Origin: Tragulus kanchil
Taxonomy: Eukaryota > Chordata > Mammalia > Artiodactyla > Tragulidae
Direction: 5' to 3'
Assembly (NCBI GenBank): GCA_022376925.1
Contig: JAIOJX010000002.1
Span: 40,138,501 to 40,202,500, forward strand
Length of the DNA stretch: 64,000 bases
Shown: positions 36,295 through 48,507 of the stretch, piece after piece
How the letters are laid out: every line of letters starts with the position of its first letter
How positions within the stretch are numbered: position 1 is the first letter of the stretch
Program-made: the position numbers and the translations under genes
The notes under the pieces: model-generated
The model's database searches: none
The model's input: the letters and a program-made list of their open reading frames with translations, nothing else
Told to the model about the DNA's origin: nothing

Positions 36295-37247
36295 ACTCAC
36301 CGCCTTAGGTGTTTTCAAATATCAGGTGAGAGAGGCTCTGACCTTGTGTCAGGGTGACCATATCACCGTGAATTACCTGACTTCATTTTATCTCTGAACA
36401 GGAAGAGAGACCATATGTTCACCTGGCAAGCAGAGAAAGCTAGGATTTCAGTGTAAAAAAAACACTTTAAAAAGCAAACTCTCCATTGCTACTATTTGTC
36501 CCCTCGTGGCAAAGTTCAGGGAGAAATGAGTCATGCAGAACAGTTTTTGCAAAGAAATTCCAAACAACAGTTGGAGAGAAAACCTGGGTGGGCTTGGGAA
36601 AGCCAGTGACTTATCCGTGGCCTTGGTTTTGTTTGCTAAGAGGATTTCTGGACGCAGTCCTGAGTTTGAAGAAATGAGTCCTGATCAGGAAAAGGAGGCA
36701 AGTCACAGAGTGCGAGGGCCTGCTAAGTGGCCTGTGCGTGGCCCGAAGTCCGGTCTCAGAGCAGAGAGCAGGCAGCACGGCCCTGGCTGGAGCCCCAGGG
36801 GCCCAGGCTCCTCTGCCACTGCTGCTCTGTGCCTGTGACCATTCTTACTGCAGTGTGTCTTCTGCTTAATACCGAGGCCTCTGTCTCCTGAAGTGCTCAG
36901 GACAGACCCCGCCTAATGCAGAAGAGATGACAGGATTCATCCAAGGTTCACAGGCCTGAGGCTACAAAGTGATGAGCAGAGAAGATGCAAGCACAGGCTT
37001 TCCCGGGAGGCTGGCTGTTGCCTGAGATCACCCAGGGGTCTCATCCGTTTGGGCATCTCCTGTGGTTATAATGTTGTGAAAGGAATGGCTTCAATTCCTG
37101 GACATTCAAGCTTCTGGGTTCTGCCCATCCCTGCCTGTCCCTGGGCCCTAGCAGAGCTTGCAGTTGACCCCGAGTGCGGGGCAGGAGGTTCTTCCCAGGT
37201 CTTGTTACATGACCTCATTGTCTCAGAGAAATGTGGCCTCACCTCTT

Positions 37248-37445
37248 TGTTGTTGTGGTTTAGTCGTTAAGCCTGATCTGACTCTTTGCCACCCAGTGAA
37301 CTGTAGCCGGCCAGGAGGGGATTTCCCAGGAAAGAATGCCGGAGTGAGTCGCCATCACTTTCTCTAGGAGCTGGGATGCAGGAATCAATCTGCGTCTCCT
37401 GCACTGGCAGGAGGATTCTTCACCACCGAGCCCCTGCGAAGCCCC
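37248..37445 (-). mobile_element. Bov-tA SINE, third copy
   Basis: Third rendering of the insertion at 36096, one base shorter near 37385. Confidence 0.92.
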
Positions 37446-38232
37446 ACTCACCGCCTTAGGTGTTTTCAAATATCAGGTGAGAGAGGCTCTGACCTTGTGT
37501 CAGGGTGACCATATCACCGTGAATTACCTGACTTCATTTTATCTCTGAACAGGAAGAGAGACCATATGTTCACCTGGCAAGCAGAGAAAGCTAGGATTTC
37601 AGTGTAAAAAAAACACTTTAAAAAGCAAACTCTCCATTGCTACTATTTGTCCCCTCGTGGCAAAGTTCAGGGAGAAATGAGTCATGCAGAACAGTTTTTG
37701 CAAAGAAATTCCAAACAACAGTTGGAGAGAAAACCTGGGTGGGCTTGGGAAAGCCAGTGACTTATCCGTGGCCTTGGTTTTGTTTGCTAAGAGGATTTCT
37801 GGACGCAGTCCTGAGTTTGAAGAAATGAGTCCTGATCAGGAAAAGGAGGCAAGTCACAGAGTGCGAGGGCCTGCTAAGTGGCCTGTGCGTGGCCCGAAGT
37901 CCGGTCTCAGAGCAGAGAGCAGGCAGCACGGCCCTGGCTGGAGCCCCAGGGGCCCAGGCTCCTCTGCCACTGCTGCTCTGTGCCTGTGACCATTCTTACT
38001 GCAGTGTGTCTTCTGCTTAATACCGAGGCCTCTGTCTCCTGAAGTGCTCAGGACAGACCCCGCCTAATGCAGAAGAGATGACAGGATTCATCCAAGGTTC
38101 ACAGGCCTGAGGCTACAAAGTGATGAGCAGAGAAGATGCAAGCACAGGCAGACATTTTCCCAGGCTGCCTAGAGGCTGGCTGTTGCCTGGAGGGCTGGGA
38201 TCACAGGGCCCAGGGGGTCTCATCCGTTTGGG

Positions 38233-39486
38233 AAGAGGTGGACACCATTAGAACCAAGGAGGATGTCCAGCCCTTTGTGCCCTCAAAGCTTGTCTCCTGG
38301 AAAAGCTCATCTCTTACATAGTGAGGTGATGTCTCGATGTCTGTAATTCAACATTTCCTGCAGGGTACAATCACTGAGAAGTCAGGATACAAAAACAAGA
38401 AAGCCCACCTGTCTGGAGAAGAGGTAGAGAAGCTTTGAGGAGAGGACGGGAGTGAATCAGAGAGCAACAAAAAGCCAGAAGCTGAGCTGAGACGCCCAGC
38501 CCACCTCCGCATCACCCACCTCCACCAGACATCAGTGCCTTTGGTGTAGGATGGAGCAGGATCCACAGCGAACCCTCAAAAGCTGAGACAAGAGCAGGGA
38601 GGCGCTTCACAGGGAGGCAGGACATCTTCCAGCTGCAACACAAGAGCAAGCCAGTTGGGGGAGAGGGTGGAGCAGTCGCTGTTGAGGCTGCCTTGGAGGA
38701 AGCTGCTGAACCCCAGAGGCCAATACTAAGAGCCTGGATCTTTCAGCAATTGGACCTTGAAGATTTCCAGACTGGGTCGCAAGAAAATGCCAGCCGCAGA
38801 GCTAGAACAATGCTCCAGCTGGAACATTTGCTTATTAAAAACAGCAGCACCCTAAGAAAATCAAACATTAGAAGGTAGTAGAACAAACAACTATCAGTGC
38901 TAGTAAATGTTATCACTTTTATAATTAGAAGGTGAATCTGTATTTACTATACAAAAACAAAGCATGTGTGGGCACATATGGTCTTATACCCTAGGAATTA
39001 TAAATCGTTTCCATCTTTCACACTGGAGTGACTGAGATTACTCTGCTTTGGAATTAAAATCATAATTCACATCAGCTAGTTTGGAAAAATTGATTAAACT
39101 GTATAAACGACTAAATGGAAAGAATTCAGACTTCCTACTTTTAGAGATTAACATGCTAATGTTTTCATATATGCTTCCAGGAATTTTTCAGAATATATTT
39201 CCATAAATCAAAACAAAAATTAAGATTCCATTCTCAGTGTGTGATGTAAAGATATTCAAGTAGTAAAACTTTGCAAATGTATATTTATAATGATACTGGA
39301 TAACTTTTTATTTTGGTATGGCCTACCAGCTGAGAAGGCTTTTTTGACATTTAAAATTCATTGAAAAAATCAAAAGAAGAATCTATTTCATGGCACCTGA
39401 ATGTTTTATGAAATCCAAATTTCAGGGACCACATGTAAAATTTTATTAGAAAGCAATCTGTTGTCAGTGTCAAACAGCAACAGAGG
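38233..39486. other. Single-copy intergenic sequence
   Basis: No gene recognised. 38400-38880 is more GC-rich and holds frames of about 60-70 codons on both strands without a domain. 38880-39400 is AT-rich. Confidence 0.5.
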
Positions 39487-39785
39487 GCTTCCCCTGGTGG
39501 TCCAGTGGGTAAGAACACCGCCTTGCGGTGCAAGGGGTGCTGGTTCGATCCCTGGCCTGGGAAGATCCCACGTGCCACGGAGCGGCTGGACACATGTGTC
39601 CAATTACCGAGCCAGAGCTCTGGAATGCATGCGCCCAGAGCCGGTGCTCTGCGACAACAGAGGTCACTGCGATGGGAGGCCCACACGGGCCAAAGAACAA
39701 AGAAAATAGATAAATGAAAGACCAACAGAAATGGCCCGTCTGCCCCCCTCCCTCCCCACCGCACCCCCCAAAAGATAAATAAATA
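39487..39785 (+). mobile_element. CHR-2-like SINE
   Basis: tRNA-like head 'gcttcccctggtggtccagt' with 'ggttcgatccctgg'. It then has the CHR-type body: 'gccacggagcggctgg', 'gccagagctctggaat', 'ccggtgctctgcgacaacag' and 'ggcccacacgggccaaagaa'. It ends in an 'aaataaataaaataaa' tail. The overlapping frames on both strands, including a 160-codon minus frame, are readings through it. Confidence 0.8.
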
Positions 39786-40164
39786 AAATAAATGTTTAAA
39801 AAAAAAACCCAACAACAGAGTTACAAGTTCCAACAGAAACAGCCTCCAAATCTTGAAATGTTTATTAACTGCTCATTAGAGATGACTGTTGGCTGTCTCT
39901 GTCCTCTTAGTTTTGAAAAAATACTGGACACGTTCCCCCTCAGTTGGAAACTTGATGATGAGGCGTCCGTTCATTTTACTAACCTCAGGCTTTATTCTTA
40001 TTTCCCATAGAGAAGCCTCAAGCACCCAACTTTCCCAACAAAAACACGCACACCTGAGTGCCATGTTGTTTAGTGGTAGTTAGACCTCTGCCACTGGAGG
40101 ATGAGCCCCACAGCCTTTCCTCTGGAACCCCTCCAAGAACAGAAGCAAAACCTCTCCTCTGACC
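39786..40164. other. Single-copy intergenic sequence
   Basis: Nothing recognised after the SINE poly-A tail. Confidence 0.5.
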
Positions 40165-42422
40165 TGAGTCTAGCAGAGCTCATGACACACAGCAGTCTTC
40201 AGAAGCACAGCTCTCAGGTCCAAGGGAATTGAGAACATTTAGTGTTCTTTTTTTCCTATCTCTGTTATTTTCAGGGAATGTATAGAATTAAAATGATACT
40301 GGGAGGTTACAATTTGAGGAGGTGTACGTAGGACCACATCCCATCTCTAGGGACAGAGATACCCGACCGTCTGCTGGGAATAAACCATGGATCTTTGACC
40401 AGAGAACAGAGGGCTTAAGGGGTTAAACGTCCCCTCATAAAACTTTCAGTCATTTGTGTATTTTTTGACACAGTTAAATGTGTGTCAAAATCAAGCAATT
40501 ATATTTCCCATTTGATTCCCATGTGCCTTTCAATTTGTAGACACTCTTCCCTGTACTTGTTTAGGAAGTCTTAATTTTCTTTTTTATTCTCATAAGAGGA
40601 GTTTTTTTTCATTTCTCAGAAATGTTCAAAGGAATCAATCATACTTAATATCAATTAATGTGATAGATTAGCTTTGGGTATCTTGCAGACATTGAATTTC
40701 TTTTAGCAAATGGAATTAATGATTTAAAAATATAAGGAAGAGAAAATACAAAAGGACAAAGAGAATGAAAGAAATTAGCTAATACCCTTAATTACTGTTG
40801 TTAATATTGGCCCTGGTTTGTAGAGCTGACCGAAGCTGTGAGTAGTCCAGATGAATGATGCATAGTTAGCACGGATTTGGTGAGTTTTTCTTCCCGTCAC
40901 ATCTAGCTGATTCTTGCGAACTGTTTCCAGGACTCTGGTGCCGTGCCCAGGTTCGCTGATCTCTCCCATCACTCTTGTGTAGAAATCAATAAGTTCCCCT
41001 CAAGCAGAGTCAGCCTCAAGCTCGTATTCACAGTCTAACCACTGACTAGATTATGGATCCAGTTTTTAGTGAGCTCTTCCATTTTCATACTGTTAGACAA
41101 ATTAATTAAATTTACAGACTGGTCTGGTGCCTTAGTCTGGGATTTCTTTGTGAGACTTTTATATTATATCGTATTTTTTCTGGGCACTAGGTAGAAAATT
41201 GTGGAAAAAACATGGTCCCTGCCTAGCAGGAGGAAGAGAGACATAACCACTGATGATTTTAATAGAATGTTTTAGGTTTTGTGACAGAGAGAATGAGTCT
41301 AGCAGAGCTCATGACACACAGCAGTCTTCAGAAGCACAGCTCTCAGGTCCAAGGGAATTGAGAACATTTAGTGTTCTTTTTTTCCTATCTCTGTTATTTT
41401 CAGGGAATGTATAGAATTAAAATGATACTGGGAGGTTACAATTTGAGGAGGTGTACGTAGGACCACATCCCATCTCTAGGGACAGAGATACCCGACCGTC
41501 TGCTGGGAATAAACCATGGATCTTTGACCAGAGAACAGAGGGCTTAAGGGGTTAAACGTCCCCTCATAAAACTTTCAGTCATTTGTGTATTTTTTGACAC
41601 AGTTAAATGTGTGTCAAAATCAAGCAATTATATTTCCCATTTGATTCCCATGTGCCTTTCAATTTGTAGACACTCTTCCCTGTACTTGTTTAGGAAGTCT
41701 TAATTTTCTTTTTTATTCTCATAAGAGGAGTTTTTTTTCATTTCTCAGAAATGTTCAAAGGAATCAATCATACTTAATATCAATTAATGTGATAGATTAG
41801 CTTTGGGTATCTTGCAGACATTGAATTTCTTTTAGCAAATGGAATTAATGATTTAAAAATATAAGGAAGAGAAAATACAAAAGGACAAAGAGAATGAAAG
41901 AAATTAGCTAATACCCTTAATTACTGTTGTTAATATTGGCCCTGGTTTGTAGAGCTGACCGAAGCTGTGAGTAGTCCAGATGAATGATGCATAGTTAGCA
42001 CGGATTTGGTGAGTTTTTCTTCCCGTCACATCTAGCTGATTCTTGCGAACTGTTTCCAGGACTCTGGTGCCGTGCCCAGGTTCGCTGATCTCTCCCATCA
42101 CTCTTGTGTAGAAATCAATAAGTTCCCCTCAAGCAGAGTCAGCCTCAAGCTCGTATTCACAGTCTAACCACTGACTAGATTATGGATCCAGTTTTTAGTG
42201 AGCTCTTCCATTTTCATACTGTTAGACAAATTAATTAAATTTACAGACTGGTCTGGTGCCTTAGTCTGGGATTTCTTTGTGAGACTTTTATATTATATCG
42301 TATTTTTTCTGGGCACTAGGTAGAAAATTGTGGAAAAAACATGGTCCCTGCCTAGCAGGAGGAAGAGAGACATAACCACTGATGATTTTAATAGAATGTT
42401 TTAGGTTTTGTGACAGAGAGAA
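40165..42422. repeat. Duplicated block 16: 40165-41293 and 41294-42422 (offset 1129)
   Basis: A clean abutting pair sharing 'tga' at the join; no differences noticed by eye. Content is AT-rich unique sequence with no recognised element or gene. It contains a 10-bp inverted repeat (40463-40472 with 40481-40490; copy at 41592-41619). Confidence 0.96.
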
Positions 42423-42921
42423 TGAAAGGTTCTATAAAAGCCTTAAGGATGCCTAAGCTTTAATAGGTATATGCCATCATTTTAAAAATTTTACACAGAT
42501 ATATTTTTAAAAAATAACCTCAAGAATATTTTTAAACAAAATTGCTATTTAACTGCTGAATGACAGCAGGATGTTTAGGAGCAACCGTCACCCTGAGGAT
42601 GTCCAAGTAACACAAGCCAGTTTAAAAAGGGCTTCAAATCACCTCTAGCTTGGCAGCCAAAAAAGGTTCCCTGGAGAAATTTGAATCCTAACACTTCTTT
42701 TGCTCCCACACAGAACAATATATTTTCAGGACTCTGTTAGGGTACCTTTTCTATGTGGCTGAACTCATTGTTTTATTTATTTTATTTTTATTTTCTTTGT
42801 GCTAACTTGCCACTCCACATACTATCAGATTCTGATGACTACTGATACTCTGTTCACACACTTCGTATCTTAGAGCCACATGGGCTGAGCTAGACTTAGT
42901 GAAGTGCTCATGAAAGTAAGA
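42423..42921. other. AT-rich single-copy sequence
   Basis: No gene or element recognised. A T-rich run lies near 42771-42798. Confidence 0.5.
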
Positions 42922-43112
42922 GTGGATACCCAGGTCGTTCAGTGGTAAAGAATCTGTCTTCCAATGCAAGAAACAGGAATTTCATCCTTGGGTCAGGAAG
43001 ATCCCCTGGAGGAGGAAATGGGAACCCACTGTAGTATTCTTGCCTAGAGAATCCCATGGAAGAAGAGCCTGGAGGGCTATAGTCCATGGGGTCACAAAGA
43101 GTTGGACTAAGC
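42922..43112 (+). mobile_element. Bov-tA SINE
   Basis: Single-copy forward element from 'gtggatacccaggtcgttca' through 'gatcccctggaggaggaaat' to 'gtcacaaagagttggac'. Confidence 0.93.
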
Positions 43113-43224
43113 ATACATGAAAGCAAGAAAATTGAGTATAAGTGCACTTGAATAGCAATGGCAAAATAATACAAACTACATTTATAGCTGTAGCAGGGGC
43201 AGAAGCATGTGAGGATGGAGGTGA

Positions 43225-43510
43225 TCATTCAGAAAATGAGTTGGTTGGAGGGGTGGGATGGGGGGGATGTGCTTATGACTAATCTGGGATCATACATATC
43301 TATAAACAATAAAACTCTGTAAAAGTAAAAAGTAAAATAAAATTTTTAAAAAAAGATTTAAAAAAATTAAAAAGAAAAAATAAAATTAGGGGCCAAAACA
43401 TGTGACTATATGTATAGCTGATTCACTTGGCTGTACACCTGAAACTAACATGACCTTGTAAAGCAACTATACTCCAATAAAAAAATTTTTTAAATAAGGG
43501 GGAAAAATAA
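43225..43510 (+). mobile_element. L1 3' ends, two in a row
   Basis: A purine-rich 'ggttggaggggtgggatggg' region runs to an A-rich tail at about 43315-43387. It is followed by a second cetartiodactyl L1-type 3' end with 'atagctgattcacttggctg', 'aaactaacatgacc', 'ttgtaaagcaactatactcc' and 'aataaaaaaatttttt'. No ORF2 coding part remains. Confidence 0.8.
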
Positions 43511-44479
43511 AAGAAAATGATTTGGGGTGAAAGCTGTCCATGATCTAAACTAATTTTCCTACTTAAAAAATAGAGCAAAAAAAAAAAAAAGCTCAGAATG
43601 TCACACTTCTGCCCTCAGAGATTCTGGTTGGTAGATCTGAGCAGTCCAGGAATCTGCACTTTGAATAAGCTTCCCAGATAATTGTTATGCATGCTAAGGT
43701 TTTGGAAATACCAGTTGAGTTTTGACACTTGTTTCTGTGACTTTGGACTTGTTTATGAACTTGCTTATGCTGCCATGCATAAGATGGTATCATTTTATGA
43801 TGTGATGCTTATGTTATGGGGAATGAGCTTTCTCTAAAATGAAGCCTAGCTGAAGAGTTTACCCACAGTACCAGGATTCTCAAAAAAAGAAATAAAAATG
43901 TAGCCACAACCCTGAAAAAAAATAATAAATAAAAATAGAGCAGAGGCAAACAGGAGAGAGGATGGGCATGAAGGGTGTTAGCTGTAGATAGCAGCCATGA
44001 TGGTGGACTGTTTTCTCTGAGTTCCTAGTTTAGTAACAAAAAGACTAGTGAGCCTCCCAGACTGCAGAGTACAAGCGGCTGGAGAAAACCCTTAGCACCT
44101 GCAGGCGATCAGTGTCTGTATGGAAAGAATCACAGGAATAAATAAGGCAGATGATGTACCTAGAACAAGCCAGCCCTCAGGCCATCAGTGGGGCCAGAGT
44201 AGCGGCTGAGGTAGTAGCCTTTGCTCCATCCTGAAGTTGAGACCTACAGGCTGATATATGGAGGACTGAGGTGCGTGAGTGCTCAACTGTCTGTGATTTC
44301 TGAAAACCGGTCAGGGCTGGTCATCTTCAGGTCCCACAGAGAGCGGAAAGAACTCAAACTAGAAACAAAACTGAGTAAACCAGGATTATCAGAACAAAGG
44401 AAAGCAAAATCCTGGCTAAAAGTAATGGAGAAAACAGGTCTAGGGAACCTTGAAAACCAACAAACATAGAAATAACAGT

Positions 44480-44640
44480 AGGAACTTCCCTGCTGTTCAG
44501 GGGTTAAGACTTTACCTTCCAGTTCAGGGGCTTCTAGTTCAATCCCTTGTTGGGGCGCTAAGTTAGACCCCACATGTCTTGGGGCCAAAACACTAACACA
44601 TAAAGCAAAAACAATGTTGGAACAAAGTCAATAAAAGCTT
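44480..44640 (+). mobile_element. CHR-1-like SINE
   Basis: tRNA-like head 'ggaacttccctgctgttcag' with 'gttaagactt', then 'agttcaatcccttgttgggg', 'gctaagttagaccccacatg' and 'ggggccaaaaca'. It matches the CHR-1 layout in cetartiodactyls. It occurs three times (also 45573 and 46752) through blocks 17 and 18. Confidence 0.8.
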
Positions 44641-45572
44641 AAAAAAATGGTCCACATTAAAATAAATCTTAAAATACCCACAGAGAGGACTCTGAGAAGT
44701 TAGGAAGCTATACTAAACATGGCCCCATGTTGACTTTAGCAAAACTAATCCTACGTTAACTGTAAGCCTCAAAAAGCATCAGCTCTGGATTCCATACAGA
44801 GTCTCTAGCAATGATGGAAGCACAGTGCAATGCTTTAATGATGTGGATTGATTTTATGCTTATGCTGCCATGCATAAGATGGTATCATTTATGATGTGAT
44901 GCTTATGTTATGGGAATGAGCTTTCTCTAAAATGAAGCCTAGCTGAAGAGTTTACCCACAGTACCAGGATTCTCAAAAAAAGAAATAAAAATGTAGCCAC
45001 AACCCTGAAAAAAAATAATAAATAAAAATAGAGCAGAGGCAAACAGGAGAGAGGATGGGCATGAAGGGTGTTAGCTGTAGATAGCAGCCATGATGGTGGA
45101 CTGTTTTCTCTGAGTTCCTAGTTTAGTAACAAAAAGACTAGTGAGCCTCCCAGACTGCAGAGTACAAGCGGCTGGAGAAAACCCTTAGCACCTGCAGGCG
45201 ATCAGTGTCTGTATGGAAAGAATCACAGGAATAAATAAGGCAGATGATGTACCTAGAACAAGCCAGCCCTCAGGCCATCAGTGGGGCCAGAGTAGCGGCT
45301 GAGGTAGTAGCCTTTGCTCCATCCTGAAGTTGAGACCTACAGGCTGATATATGGAGGACTGAGGTGCGTGAGTGCTCAACTGTCTGTGATTTCTGAAAAC
45401 CGGTCAGGGCTGGTCATCTTCAGGTCCCACAGAGAGCGGAAAGAACTCAAACTAGAAACAAAACTGAGTAAACCAGGATTATCAGAACAAAGGAAAGCAA
45501 AATCCTGGCTAAAAGTAATGGAGAAAACAGGTCTAGGGAACCTTGAAAACCAACAAACATAGAAATAACAGT

Positions 45573-45733
45573 AGGAACTTCCCTGCTGTTCAGGGGTTAA
45601 GACTTTACCTTCCAGTTCAGGGGCTTCTAGTTCAATCCCTTGTTGGGGCGCTAAGTTAGACCCCACATGTCTTGGGGCCAAAACACTAACACATAAAGCA
45701 AAAACAATGTTGGAACAAAGTCAATAAAAGCTT
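45573..45733 (+). mobile_element. CHR-1-like SINE, second copy
   Basis: Same insertion as 44480-44640 at offset 1093. Confidence 0.8.
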
Positions 45734-46469
45734 AAAAAAATGGTCCACATTAAAATAAATCTTAAAATACCCACAGAGAGGACTCTGAGAAGTTAGGAAG
45801 CTATACTAAACATGGCCCCATGTTGACTTTAGCAAAACTAATCCTACGTTAACTGTAAGCCTCAAAAAGCATCAGCTCTGGATTCCATACAGAGTCTCTA
45901 GCAATGATGGAAGCACAGCATGGCCTCCCACTGATGGTGAAAAGATCCCGGAAAGCCGTCCCCATGAAACAGATTAGATGTCACTTACTGCTTCCAACGG
46001 GACAGAGCACCCATAGAAAATGAGAGAAAAAATAAAGCACAGCAAAATTAGAAAAACTCAGAAATAAAATAAATCTGTCAGACAATTGAAATGAAAAGCA
46101 TTTCAAGGAAATGAAAAGGAATACAAAAACAAGCCCATAGAATGGAAAATAGCTAAAAGGGAAGATAAAATGAATACAGAGTCAATTGTAAAACTTTTTA
46201 AAAGGAGAGATTAAGGGACTTCCATTTCTGAACAATATGGAATAATGCACCGAATAATCGAAAATGACAAAATATATGAAACAAAATATATATGGCTTCT
46301 AGGCATTAGACAAAAAACAGCACAGTGCTATATCCCCAGATAAGGGAGAGAGACCAGGTCAGTGCAGGGGTAGCTCCAAGTTCAGGTTCTATCTGCAGCA
46401 CAGGGAGGAGAGGCCCTGAGAGAGCCCGTTGACCTGGCTGACCTCTCCTGAAAGACATCGTTCTGATTT

Positions 46470-46690
46470 CAAGGAGAGTGGGAAAAATAGAAACTGATAA
46501 TAGTAAAGATAAACTGTGAATATTAAAAGGGATAAAAGACAGTCATTCTGTAATGATAAAAGGATTAATTGGCCGAGAGGATGTGACCATCCTAAATGAA
46601 ATGCACTTTTTAAGCTTGAAGGAGTTTATGCAATATCCGGAAACATGAAGAGAAAAATGTCCTCAAATATATTTGGAGATTTCAAACATT
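46470..46690 (+). mobile_element. L1 ORF2 remnant, duplicate copy cut at a join
   Basis: Same sequence as 47650-47869; it stops inside the GDFN segment because block 18 ends there. Confidence 0.6.
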
Positions 46691-46751
46691 GCTACCTCAA
46701 TATATTCAGGTCTAGGGAACCTTGAAAACCAACAAACATAGAAATAACAGT

Positions 46752-46912
46752 AGGAACTTCCCTGCTGTTCAGGGGTTAAGACTTTACCTTCCAGTTCAGG
46801 GGCTTCTAGTTCAATCCCTTGTTGGGGCGCTAAGTTAGACCCCACATGTCTTGGGGCCAAAACACTAACACATAAAGCAAAAACAATGTTGGAACAAAGT
46901 CAATAAAAGCTT
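46752..46912 (+). mobile_element. CHR-1-like SINE, third copy
   Basis: Same insertion again, displaced 1179 bp from the second copy by block 18. Confidence 0.8.
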
Positions 46913-47639
46913 AAAAAAATGGTCCACATTAAAATAAATCTTAAAATACCCACAGAGAGGACTCTGAGAAGTTAGGAAGCTATACTAAACATGGCCCCAT
47001 GTTGACTTTAGCAAAACTAATCCTACGTTAACTGTAAGCCTCAAAAAGCATCAGCTCTGGATTCCATACAGAGTCTCTAGCAATGATGGAAGCACAGCAT
47101 GGCCTCCCACTGATGGTGAAAAGATCCCGGAAAGCCGTCCCCATGAAACAGATTAGATGTCACTTACTGCTTCCAACGGGACAGAGCACCCATAGAAAAT
47201 GAGAGAAAAAATAAAGCACAGCAAAATTAGAAAAACTCAGAAATAAAATAAATCTGTCAGACAATTGGAAATGAAAAGCATTTCAAGGAAATGAAAAGGA
47301 ATACAAAAACAAGCCCATAGAATGGAAAATAGCTAAAAGGGAAGATAAAATGAATACAGAGTCAATTGTAAAACTTTTTAAAAGGAGAGATTAAGGGACT
47401 TCCATTTCTGAACAATATGGAATAATGCACCGAATAATCGAAAATGACAAAATATATGAAACAAAATATATATGGCTTCTAGGCATTAGACAAAAAACAG
47501 CACAGTGCTATATCCCCAGATAAGGGAGAGAGACCAGGTCAGTGCAGGGGTAGCTCCAAGTTCAGGTTCTATCTGCAGCACAGGGAGGAGAGGCCCTGAG
47601 AGAGCCCGTTGACCTGGCTGACCTCTCCTGAAAGACATC

Positions 47640-47970
47640 GTTCTGATTTCAAGGAGAGTGGGAAAAATAGAAACTGATAATAGTAAAGATAAACTGTGAA
47701 TATTAAAAGGGATAAAAGACAGTCATTCTGTAATGATAAAAGGATTAATTGGCCGAGAGGATGTGACCATCCTAAATGAAATGCACTTTTTAAGCTTGAA
47801 GGAGTTTATGCAATATCCGGAAACATGAAGAGAAAAATGTCCTCAAATATATTTGGAGATTTCAACATTCTACTCTTAGCAATCGACAGAACAAGTTGCA
47901 TTTCTATATGTAAGCAATAAACAGTAGGATATGTATATTTAAATATCCAGGTTGCAATGCACTCCAGGAG
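47640..47970 (+). mobile_element. Old L1 ORF2 remnant (endonuclease region)
   Basis: At 47849-47896 one frame reads IFGDFNILLLAIDRTS, resembling the L1 ORF2 endonuclease GDFN...IDRTS segment, here with the sequence around it broken. The sequence before it resembles the preceding part of L1 ORF2. Inactive and heavily diverged. A partial copy is at 46470-46690. Confidence 0.65.
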
Positions 47971-48324
47971 AAAGACTGCATTGGTCATAAAATGCACCCT
48001 GTGAGTGTGCTTTTAAATCTCCTCCTTGCCACCTAAAAGTTGCAAAAGTGAGATTACTTTTTATATATTTTATTTGACGTAAATATAAAGACTTTAACAT
48101 ATAATCGACACAAAGCAGTAGCTAGTAATAAGCTACTCTGCGTCCTTGCTTTCATCCCAGAACATTCACATCCCAGGGTACAATTTACATCACTGCACAT
48201 CTCAACTGGGACCAGCCTCGAGTCGCTCGCCCAGTAGCCCCAGGAGCTAACGGTTCCCCTGTTGGACAGCATTTCTGCCTCCCTCCCAAATATGATAGTT
48301 TTCCACTACTGAGAGAGGAGTCTC
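47971..48324. other. Single-copy intergenic sequence
   Basis: Nothing recognised. A 72-codon minus frame overlaps it without a domain. Confidence 0.5.
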
Positions 48325-48507
48325 TTTGGTGACCCCATGGACTGTAGCCTGCTAGGTTTCCCTGTTCATTGAACTGTCCAGGCAGGAATACGGCACTGAG
48401 TGCCATTTCCTCCTCCAGGGGGATCTTCTGGACCCTGGGGTCGAACCCTGGTCTCTTACATCTCCTGCATTTGCAGGCTGACTCTGCCACTAATGCCACC
48501 TGGGAAA
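48325..48507 (-). mobile_element. Bov-tA SINE, reverse orientation
   Basis: Single-copy reversed element: 'gaccccatggactgtagcct', 'gtccaggcaggaatac', 'cctccagggggatcttctgg' and 'gccacctggga'. The outer 3' end is missing. Confidence 0.92.

Larger units (their letters stand above)
35901..38232. repeat. Duplicated block 15: 35901-37053 and 37054-38232 (offset 1151-1153)
   Basis: The two copies abut directly. The last about 60 bases of the upstream copy (36996-37053) correspond to 38146-38232 with about 26 bases missing in several places, leaving anchors such as 'gaggctggctgttgcctg' and 'tctcatccgtttggg'. Content: reversed Bov-tA and GC-richer unique sequence. Sequence 35901-36236 is present three times (34791, 35901, 37054). 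Confidence 0.95.
43762..45918. repeat. Duplicated block 17: 43762-44825 and 44857-45918 (offset 1093-1095)
   Basis: About 1064 bp repeated once. The second copy loses a T (near 44888) and a G (near 44912) soon after its start. The 44826-44856 join contains a noisy version of 43735-43761, so the head of the downstream copy is error-rich. Content: A-rich unique sequence and a CHR-1 SINE. Confidence 0.95.
45528..47869. repeat. Duplicated block 18: 45528-46690 and 46707-47869 (offset 1179-1180)
   Basis: About 1163 bp repeated once, the longest of the set. The second copy has one extra G near 47268. The end of the upstream copy at 46691-46706 is a degraded form of the following sequence. Content: CHR-1 SINE and L1-derived sequence. 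Confidence 0.95.

Noticed and set aside
39351..39833. 160-codon minus-strand frame starting with a hydrophobic segment
   Set aside because: It is an antisense reading through the CHR-2-like SINE and its A-rich tail.
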